6,250 bases of DNA from Sulfolobaceae archaeon (GTDB lineage Archaea > Thermoproteota > Thermoprotei_A > Sulfolobales > Sulfolobaceae), in contig JAPYVG010000092.1 of NCBI GenBank assembly GCA_028277025.1, positions 1 to 6,250 of the forward strand, in the 5' to 3' direction. Made by a program: the position numbers and the translations under genes. Positions 1 to 5,230 of the stretch are shown here, piece after piece. Every line of letters starts with the position of its first letter. The first letter of the stretch is position 1. The notes beneath the pieces were generated by a model. The model was not told the origin of the DNA. It made no database searches and was given only the letters and a program-made list of their open reading frames with translations.

Positions 1-1018
1 ATTAATTGAGGCAGTTGTATTAGACGTTTTACCAGACGGTAGAGTACTAGTTAGAAGTTCGTCTGGACCAAATTTAGTAGTAAATGTAGCTAGTCATATT
101 GATCAAAAATTAATAAAGCCTGGAGTATCTGTTGCCTTAAATCAAAGAGGATCTACTATATTAGAGGTTTTGCCACAGAAGGAAGATCCAATTGTAAAGA
201 CAATGGAAATTGTGGAAAAACCTAACGTAACTTATTCTGAGATAGGTGGATTAGAAGAGCAAATAAAGGAGTTAAGGGAAGTTGTGGAATTACCTTTGAA
301 GAAGCCTGAGATATTTAGAGAGATAGGAGTAGAACCACCAAAGGGAGTTTTATTATATGGTCCGCCAGGTACTGGAAAGACTATGTTGGCAAAAGCAGTA
401 GCTACTGAGAGTAATGCCGTCTTCATTCATGTTGTTGCTTCAGAGTTCGCACAAAAATTTGTGGGGGAAGGTGCTAGGATAGTTAGAGAGTTATTTGAAA
501 TGGCTAAAAGAAAGGCACCATCAATAATCTTCATTGATGAAATTGATGCCATAGGTGCTAAGAGAATAGATATAGGAACAAGTGGAGAAAGGGAGATACA
601 GAGAACGTTAATGCAGCTCTTGGCTGAGCTCGATGGATTTAATCCGTTGGATAACGTTAAGATCATTGCAGCTACGAATAGGATAGACATATTGGATCCT
701 GCATTATTGCGACCTGGTAGATTTGATAGGATAATAGAGGTTCCCTTACCAGATTTTAGAGGAAGAACTGAGATATTTAACATATACCTAAAGAAAATGA
801 AAGTCGAGGATAATATAAATCTTGAATTATTGTCGCAGCTTTCAGAAGGATTTAGTGGTGCTGATATTAAGAATGTTTGTGTTGAAGCAGCGTATATGGC
901 AATTAGGGATGGTAGGAATAAGGTTACAATGAAGGATTTAGTTGATGCTATAACCAAGATTAATGTTAAAAGGAATAATATGGAGAGTATGAAAGAGAGG
1001 CGAGAGAAGTATAGCTAA
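1..1018 (+). CDS. pan: Proteasome-activating nucleotidase PAN (AAA+ ATPase), 5' end outside the window
   Basis: PAN is a hexameric cytoplasmic ATPase that unfolds proteins and feeds them into the 20S proteasome. The frame is open from base 2 to TAA at 1016-1018, giving 338 visible residues. A TTG at 170 is internal, because the frame upstream encodes the OB-fold domain ([19 protein letters not shown]). Only the N-terminal coiled coil, roughly 50-60 residues by comparison with the family, should be missing. Visible motifs are Walker A GPPGTGKT (359-382), pore-loop FVG (458-466), Walker B IIFIDEID (524-547), the sensor/second-region-of-homology stretch AATNR, and arginine-finger RPGRFDR (710-730), followed by the helical lid. 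The protein ends in Lys-Tyr-Ser, a degenerate HbYX tail: Tyr is kept but the preceding hydrophobic residue is Lys. It leads an apparent operon with the C2/PUA and PAC2 genes. Identity is certain at family level; proteasomal rather than another AAA role is supported by the OB domain and the neighbouring genes. Confidence 0.96.
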
Positions 1019-1526
1019 GTATAAAGAGTTTTTAAGTGAACCAGTAGAAGCAAGCTATAATGAAATCTCAACCTTACGTTACATTGCTGAATATCAATTC
1101 GATTATAATGTTTCTAGATGTTTGTTTCCCGAGGATAAGCATTTTTTAATTCAGAGATCCATAAATACAAAGAAAATCAGAAACGTGTTAACCAGTGGGG
1201 GAGAGTTATATTTAGTGTTAAGGGCCCAAGATGTTTTATTTTCCCTTACCTTGTTAAGCGGGAGTGTAATTAAGGGTTGTTCAAAGTTTCCAGAATATAG
1301 GGTTGTAATACCCAAGAATTTAGAAGAGTTTATAAAAAATGGAAGAAATGTTTTCTCTAAACATGTAATAGCAGTTGATAAACGAATAAGGGCTGGAGAT
1401 GAGGTGATAGTTGTAAATGAAAATGACGAGTTAATAGCAATAGGTAAAGCTAAATTATCCGGAGAAGAAATGATGGAGTATAAAAGAGGTATGGCAGTTC
1501 ACGTGAAAAAGAGGTGTACTAGATGA
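1011..1526 (+). CDS. Stand-alone C2-PUA protein, equivalent to the C-terminal half of archaeosine tRNA-guanine transglycosylase; start uncertain
   Basis: PUA domains bind structured RNA; in archaeosine transglycosylase (ArcTGT) and ArcS the C2 and PUA domains grip the tRNA. From TTG at 1122 the protein has 134 residues. Residues 60-131 are a PUA domain: YRVVIP, GRNVF, the GDEV turn, LIAIGKA and KRGMAV. Before it lies a C2-like segment with [12 protein letters not shown]. Similarity to ArcTGT/ArcS continues upstream of 1122 (LRYIAEYQF, then LFPED, like the family's LRxIADYQFG...LFP), and the frame is open back to 993, overlapping the PAN end. There is no in-frame ATG, GTG or TTG between 993 and 1121. 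I place the start at ATA 1011, 10 nt after a GAGAGG sequence (995-1000), which gives 171 residues; this is inference. TTG 1122 would cut into the C2 domain. The TGA stop overlaps the PAC2 start (ATGA). It probably works with the PUA-less TgtA encoded convergently nearby, though it could be an independent RNA-binding protein. Confidence 0.82.
1511..1516 (+). promoter_or_regulatory. Shine-Dalgarno sequence of the PAC2 gene
   Basis: GAGGTG matches the archaeal anti-Shine-Dalgarno sequence and lies 6 nt before the ATG at 1523. It sits inside the last codons of the C2/PUA gene. It fixes the PAC2 start and indicates internal initiation on a polycistronic mRNA. Confidence 0.8.
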
Positions 1527-2245
1527 GTAATGTTAAGATAATAATAAAGAAAGACTTAAGTGAGCTAAAAGGTTCTACATTTATAACTGGATTTAGAACT
1601 ATAGGGGAGGTAGGCTATTTAGCAATAAGACATTTAGCCTTAAAAAGAAAAATGGAAAGAATAGGGTATGTTGTAACTAAATATTATAGAGACGTCACGT
1701 TTGTAGATGATTACGGTATCGCAACACCTTTTGATATATTTTATGACAAGGATAAACATTTAGTACTATTACTTAATCATATTTTACCGTTTCAACGTGA
1801 GTGGAATGATTTCGCTTCACAAGTTATAAAATGGATTAAGAAATTATCGATTAATAATATACTTCTAGTAGGAGCACTAGATAAAAGGTATAAAGTTGGA
1901 AATGAGAGTTTAAAATGGCTAAAAACATCAAAATGCAGTTTGAATTTAGATTACCCTCAATTAGACAAACAATTACTAATGGTAGGTCCATTAGCTTTAT
2001 TCACTTTACATTCTGAAATTGAAGACTTGCCAGCATTAGTTTTGTTACCATACGCAGATCGTGAAAGGACAGATCCAGTAGCAGCTGCAACTGCAATAGA
2101 AGTTTTAAATAAAATGCTTAGCTTAAACGTTAGTGTAGATGAATTATACGAAGAGGCAAAAAGAATAGAAGAGGATTTACAAAAACAAATGGAGTTATTG
2201 CAGAAAGAATTATCAAGAGGAAGTGCTGATAGAGTCTATATGTAA
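1523..2245 (+). CDS. PAC2-family proteasome assembly chaperone with a C-terminal HbYX tail
   Basis: The 240-residue protein belongs to the PAC2 family, which includes eukaryotic Pba1/Pba2 and archaeal PbaA/PbaB. These help assemble the 20S proteasome by docking on the alpha ring. Family signs are the glycine loop near the N-terminus ([10 protein letters not shown], 22-31), GPLALF (155-160), DPVAAA (184-189) and a charged C-terminal helix, probably a coiled coil (about 205-232), typical of archaeal members. The last three residues are Val-Tyr-Met, an exact HbYX motif of the kind that inserts between alpha subunits. The start is set by GAGGTG 6 nt upstream and by the ATGA overlap with the C2/PUA gene, implying translational coupling. 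Its last 33 bp overlap the end of tgtA on the other strand. Being third behind PAN supports a proteasome role. Which paralogue (PbaA- or PbaB-like) it is cannot be decided from this sequence. Confidence 0.9.
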   Translation: MSNVKIIIKKDLSELKGSTFITGFRTIGEVGYLAIRHLALKRKMERIGYVVTKYYRDVTFVDDYGIATPFDIFYDKDKHLVLLLNHILPFQREWNDFASQVIKWIKKLSINNILLVGALDKRYKVGNESLKWLKTSKCSLNLDYPQLDKQLLMVGPLALFTLHSEIEDLPALVLLPYADRERTDPVAAATAIEVLNKMLSLNVSVDELYEEAKRIEEDLQKQMELLQKELSRGSADRVYM

Positions 2246-2290
2246 ACCTAGTTTTTCACAGTTTACTAACTCTACTTTTTGGTAATTTTT
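2158..2290. terminator. Possible bidirectional T-tract termination zone between the convergent PAC2 and tgtA genes
   Basis: Archaeal intrinsic termination uses runs of T without a required hairpin. Just after the PAC2 stop the plus strand has three T5 runs, at 2252-2256, 2276-2280 and 2286-2290. Just after the tgtA stop the minus strand has T5 runs at 2185-2181 and 2162-2158. All lie inside the opposing gene, where they encode Lys-rich stretches, so coding sequence alone could explain them. There are no other non-coding bases where the two operons could end. Confidence 0.35.
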
Positions 2291-3721
2291 ACATCTTAAG
2301 AACGAAACGATTTTAGTTTTCATGTCTGCTATTACGTCTTCATCTATTTCGTTTGGAATCTCGAATTGAGATAGTGGATAAGAGTCCGAGACCTCTAACG
2401 GTATTAAACCAAAAAACGGTATCGCTATAAATATGTCACTACTATTATGATCAGTTATTCTTTCCTTTATACTTTTAATATAATCATAGGCAGTATCGCT
2501 TATCGCCTTATCATAGCAATATATAGCTACTTTATCTTTCTTTTGCACATACCTTTCCAAAAATCTCGAGTGACGTATGATTTCTGGCCTATGTAAAGAG
2601 TTATTATCAAATAAAAACAAACCTTTTGGATCTCCCCTTATTCTAGGGTCATATTTTTCTAAATAGTCTTTATATTTTATCAATCTTTTGAATGCAGAAT
2701 ATACTGCAGGATGAGAGTAAGCTTTTTCTTGAAGATATTCAAATAGTCTTCCTTCCTTAATTGCTTGTTTAGTTGCTTTGAATTCTTCTAAAATAGTATA
2801 AAGGTTATGAATAGCTAATGCTCTTGTTCTTTCTTCCTCATTCATTTCAAGTAAATCTTTAGGTGTGTATTTAGAACATATTGGACAAGAACATGGAAAA
2901 TATTCTAAATCCTCTAATTTGTATACACGTGTCCTAGTAATATATCTATTATCTCTAGCATATATTATATATGAGGCAGAGTCAAAGCTATCTACTCCTA
3001 ATGCTACTGCAAATGGAATGATATGAGGTAACCCTCCTCCGAATAAATGAAACGGAATTCCTCTTTTTATGTTAGATTTAGCAGTATAAATCATGTCAAT
3101 TACGGTATCATACATGTACCGCTCTAAGAGAACTGTTGGACTACCAAGCGCAACCATATTGTATATGTCTTCAAATTTAGATAATCCTTCAGCAGAAGTC
3201 TTAACTAGATCAAGATATTTTCCTCCTTGTATCGGATATACCCAAATAATATTGTTATCTTGATTTTTTACTATGATTTTTGATGCTTCTTCTATTCTCT
3301 TTAAAGTTTCATATACTGTTATTTTAGCATTTTCATAATCATTTGTATTTCCGGTAGGTAAATCTAATATTACCCCAATGTCCGGTTTTATCTTGAGCTG
3401 ATAATTCACTATCTCATAATTGGTTATTCCTATATCCCCATACTCTAGAATTTGATATGCTCCCGAATCCGTCATTATGATCATATCTTCAGAGTTTAGC
3501 TCCTTATGTATATCATCTTTTATATATTTATTTTTATATAATATATACGAATTTGTGATAAAATTTTTAAATCCCATATTTTTAATCTCATCTATTGATA
3601 TTTCATCTTTTAATATATTAATTACTGGAAAGAATACTGGAGTTTCTAAGTTACCGCTTCTTGTTTTTAAGATTCCTATTCTTCCTGCCAAATCTTCGTA
3701 TTTCACTTCAAATACGGTCAT
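2213..3721 (-). CDS. tgtA: Archaeosine tRNA-guanine transglycosylase (ArcTGT), lacking the C-terminal PUA domain
   Basis: ArcTGT replaces guanine-15 in the tRNA D-loop with preQ0, the first step of archaeosine formation. The 502-residue protein has the TIM-barrel catalytic domain at about 1-360. Asp85 in TDSGAYQ is one catalytic aspartate. Asp247 in FDSASY corresponds to the nucleophile of the family. The zinc site is Cys277, Cys279, Cys282 and His305 (CSCPIC, then His 23 residues later). After about 365 comes the C1-type domain (HRPEI near 377; YPLSQFE 448-454). Euryarchaeal enzymes have about 580 residues and end in C2 and PUA domains. Here the protein stops earlier with no PUA sequence, and those domains appear as a separate protein at 1011-1526. 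The ATG overlaps the smAP3 stop (ATGA), so translation is probably coupled. The C-terminus overlaps the PAC2 gene by 33 bp. Confidence 0.94.
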   Translation of the reverse strand: MTVFEVKYEDLAGRIGILKTRSGNLETPVFFPVINILKDEISIDEIKNMGFKNFITNSYILYKNKYIKDDIHKELNSEDMIIMTDSGAYQILEYGDIGITNYEIVNYQLKIKPDIGVILDLPTGNTNDYENAKITVYETLKRIEEASKIIVKNQDNNIIWVYPIQGGKYLDLVKTSAEGLSKFEDIYNMVALGSPTVLLERYMYDTVIDMIYTAKSNIKRGIPFHLFGGGLPHIIPFAVALGVDSFDSASYIIYARDNRYITRTRVYKLEDLEYFPCSCPICSKYTPKDLLEMNEEERTRALAIHNLYTILEEFKATKQAIKEGRLFEYLQEKAYSHPAVYSAFKRLIKYKDYLEKYDPRIRGDPKGLFLFDNNSLHRPEIIRHSRFLERYVQKKDKVAIYCYDKAISDTAYDYIKSIKERITDHNSSDIFIAIPFFGLIPLEVSDSYPLSQFEIPNEIDEDVIADMKTKIVSFLRCKNYQKVELVNCEKLGLHIDSISTSS

Positions 3722-4158
3722 AGACCTAATTCCTTTTTCTTTTTATTTATATAATCGTTGTATAGATCGTAAATTCTTTGGGCCATTGGCCCACTTCCTT
3801 CTACTCCATTTTGTGATACTTTAATTCTCTCCAGAATTGTCACTACTCCTGTCTCTTCGTAAACTTTTATATCAGCTAACCTTAAATTTAAGGATTTTTC
3901 AACTAATTCTGCAAACTCTCTTGGCTCAAATAGAGGAGGATTCTTAATTATTATCTCAGAAATTATATTTCCATTTATCATTAACTTATAGAAAGTGTTA
4001 TTATTATCATCTTTAACATTTGTTAAACTAATAATAAATGGCGAAAGTTCATATGCATAAAGTTGACCAGTATACGTTTTTCCATTAGTTGTTTTTACAA
4101 TAATAGTCTTATCTATTAGGTTATTCAATTCGCTCGAGATTCTTCTTCCACTACTCAT
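3718..4158 (-). CDS. SmAP3-type Sm-like archaeal protein with an extra C-terminal domain
   Basis: The protein has 146 residues, about twice a plain archaeal Sm protein. Residues about 14-72 form the Sm fold. Sm1 includes [12 protein letters not shown] (25-36). Sm2 is the short stretch around INGNIISEI (61-69). Residues about 78-146 form a second domain with [15 protein letters not shown] (110-124) and a basic C-terminal helix. This matches the SmAP3 architecture known from Pyrobaculum and Sulfolobus, which assembles into rings. The usual uridine-binding signature is absent: Sm1 lacks the Asp-x-x-x-Asn pattern (it reads ELSPFI), and Sm2 has Asn62 where Arg or Lys precedes Gly. RNA binding may therefore differ from SmAP1 and SmAP2. 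It is the first gene of a two-gene operon with tgtA, joined by an ATGA overlap. The ATG at 4158 is preceded by a TATA-like element in the 46-bp gap to rpo8. I am fairly sure of the family and do not know the cellular role. Confidence 0.85.
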   Translation of the reverse strand: MSSGRRISSELNNLIDKTIIVKTTNGKTYTGQLYAYELSPFIISLTNVKDDNNNTFYKLMINGNIISEIIIKNPPLFEPREFAELVEKSLNLRLADIKVYEETGVVTILERIKVSQNGVEGSGPMAQRIYDLYNDYINKKKKELGL

Positions 4159-4204
4159 ATTATAGTCCCCAATAACGTTAATAAATTAAAACTTAAATAG
4201 TAAT
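4159..4204. promoter_or_regulatory. Divergent promoter region of smAP3-tgtA and rpo8
   Basis: These 46 bp separate two start codons that face away from each other, so both promoters must lie here or in the genes. For smAP3, the minus strand reads TATTTAAGT at 4199-4191. That would place initiation near 4168 with a leader of about 10 nt, including GGGGA at 4170-4166. For rpo8, the plus strand reads TAATAAAT at about 4179-4186, placing initiation at the ATG itself, which suggests a leaderless mRNA. No Shine-Dalgarno sequence precedes rpo8. The two elements almost abut, so occupancy could be mutually exclusive. The element assignments are inferred from spacing. Confidence 0.5.
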
Positions 4205-4603
4205 ATGATGGAATCAAAGGCACAAGAAATAATTCTAAGTTGTGAAATAAATAGTATTGAAAGAGGTAGCCTAAAGAATTTATCCATAATACGCATGTCT
4301 TGCAACGACTTTAATATAAGTTTTGATATAATTGATAGTATCAATATATTTAGCCAAAAAGAAAAAGTGAAGGCTATCATTTCTAAAAATAGGCTATCAT
4401 ATACTAATGATGACTTCTGTGGACACGGCTATATAGTTACTGAGCTCAAAGATTCTTCTTCAAACAACGGAAATAGATATACAACGATAATTTCATTATT
4501 TGGATTGCTAGTAAAGATAATAAGCAATAAAGAAAGCTTTCTTAAAACACATCAATTAAATGTTATGGATCATATTTACTTCTGTGTGAAGAAAAATACT
4601 TAG
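4205..4603 (+). CDS. rpo8: DNA-directed RNA polymerase subunit Rpo8 (RpoG), archaeal Rpb8 orthologue
   Basis: The 132-residue protein agrees with my memory of the Rpo8 (RpoG) chain of Sulfolobus RNA polymerase almost throughout: [20 protein letters not shown] at the start, [15 protein letters not shown] in the middle and a [10 protein letters not shown] tail. Rpo8 is an OB-fold beta-barrel subunit orthologous to eukaryotic Rpb8. It sits on the outside of the largest subunit and is found in Crenarchaeota and relatives but not in euryarchaeal polymerases. Two ATG codons lie in tandem at 4205 and 4208; no Shine-Dalgarno sequence is present, consistent with a leaderless mRNA. The gene is monocistronic, diverges from smAP3 and ends 4 bp inside the proteasome beta gene on the other strand. 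Because it is short and diverged, it could easily be called hypothetical by similarity-based annotation. Confidence 0.92.
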
Positions 4604-5190
4604 TATGGGATGAATTTGTTTTCATAGTTTCCTTTCTTATCCATTATCGCTAAATCTATTCCATCTCCCGATGTGATATCACGTTCTATAGATGCTTTTA
4701 TCGCCTTTGTTATTAATTGTGCTGCTATGTCTAAATTCATATTAGGATCATATTCAGATTCAAGAACTCCTATAGCGATCCTGGCTCCCGATCCCACTGC
4801 AGCGTAGTTATCTTCAATTAATGAACCTATAGGGTCTAATACATAAAGTTGTGGTCCTTTTTCATCCACTCCACCGAATAGAATCTCTGAAATGAACGGC
4901 ATTACTTTATACTGATATAGTATTACTGAAAGTAATTTAGCTGCAGCGTGAACAGAAATTGGTTTACCAGTTGAAATCTCATAGTACTTTATTTCTACAT
5001 TCATTATTCTCGTCAAAGTCTGTAAGTCGCCATATATTCCGGCCCCCGCCATGAGAAATTTACCTATTTTATGTACTTTCTTCGCTTGTTTACTTAGTAC
5101 ATAACCACCATAGCTTAATCGTCTTTCAGAAGCTAATACAATTCCATCATTTACCTTTAAACCAATAGCAGTTGCAGGCAATTCTTCCAT
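4600..5190 (-). CDS. psmB: Proteasome beta subunit lacking the catalytic Thr1 (probable non-catalytic beta)
   Basis: This 196-residue Ntn-hydrolase-fold subunit belongs to the inner rings of the 20S proteasome. The start is firm: the frame has a stop (TAA) 6 nt before the ATG. Active archaeal betas cut a propeptide to expose Thr1 in a TTTVG-like sequence. Here an ungapped alignment gives A6-T7-A8-I9-G10, so Thr1 is Ala6. Asp17 is replaced by Glu22. Other site residues line up without gaps: Lys33 is Lys38, Ser129 is Ser134, Asp166 is Asp171 and Ser169 is Ser174. The pre-sequence is only five or six residues, too short for a normal propeptide. It therefore looks like the structural partner of an active beta encoded elsewhere, as known for Sulfolobus. 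A less likely reading is cleavage before Thr7, which would put a threonine at the N-terminus but one residue out of register. It lies 35 bp downstream of hisS. Confidence 0.94.
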
Positions 5191-5230
5191 GTTAGTTTAC
5201 CCATAAATATACTTCTAAATGCCATTTATA
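5191..5230 (-). promoter_or_regulatory. Possible psmB promoter in the hisS-psmB gap
   Basis: The 35-bp gap and the hisS stop contain two TATA-like elements on the minus strand. TATAAATGGC at 5230-5221 would set initiation near 5200, about 10 nt before the psmB ATG. ATATTTATGG at 5210-5201 would set it inside the gene. No Shine-Dalgarno sequence precedes the ATG, which fits a short or leaderless transcript better than read-through from hisS, although both could occur. Confidence 0.3.

Noticed and set aside
170..172. TTG as the start of PAN
   Set aside because: The same frame continues upstream to the window edge and encodes the OB-fold domain, so the TTG is an internal leucine codon.
427..957. 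Long open frame of 176 codons on the minus strand inside PAN
   Set aside because: It is the antisense shadow of the conserved PAN ATPase domain and shows no recognisable protein family. The same holds for minus 232-426 and minus 4186-4380 (opposite rpo8), and for plus 3477-3824 and plus 5407-5598 (opposite tgtA/smAP3 and hisS).
1019..1121. Treating the interval between PAN and TTG 1122 as an intergenic region with a promoter
   Set aside because: The frame is open throughout and encodes sequence resembling the ArcTGT C2 domain, so it is better read as coding. I see no convincing TATA element placed for a start at 1122.
4331..4345. Inverted repeat ATTGATA-G-TATCAAT inside rpo8
   Set aside because: Seven-base arms are expected by chance about once in several windows of this size, and more often in A+T-rich DNA. 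It lies mid-gene, far from any promoter.
4371..4400. 10-bp direct repeat AGGCTATCAT at 4371-4380 and 4391-4400
   Set aside because: The 20-bp period is out of frame, so the two copies encode different residues of Rpo8. A single pair of 10-mers in coding sequence is weak evidence for a site, and no further copies were noticed.
4407..4443. C/D-box sRNA-like pattern in rpo8: ATGATGA at 4407-4413 and CTGA at 4440-4443
   Set aside because: Only one C and one D-like box are present, with no second C'/D pair at the expected spacing and no terminal stem. The bases encode the NDDFCGHGY...TEL stretch of Rpo8, which explains them.
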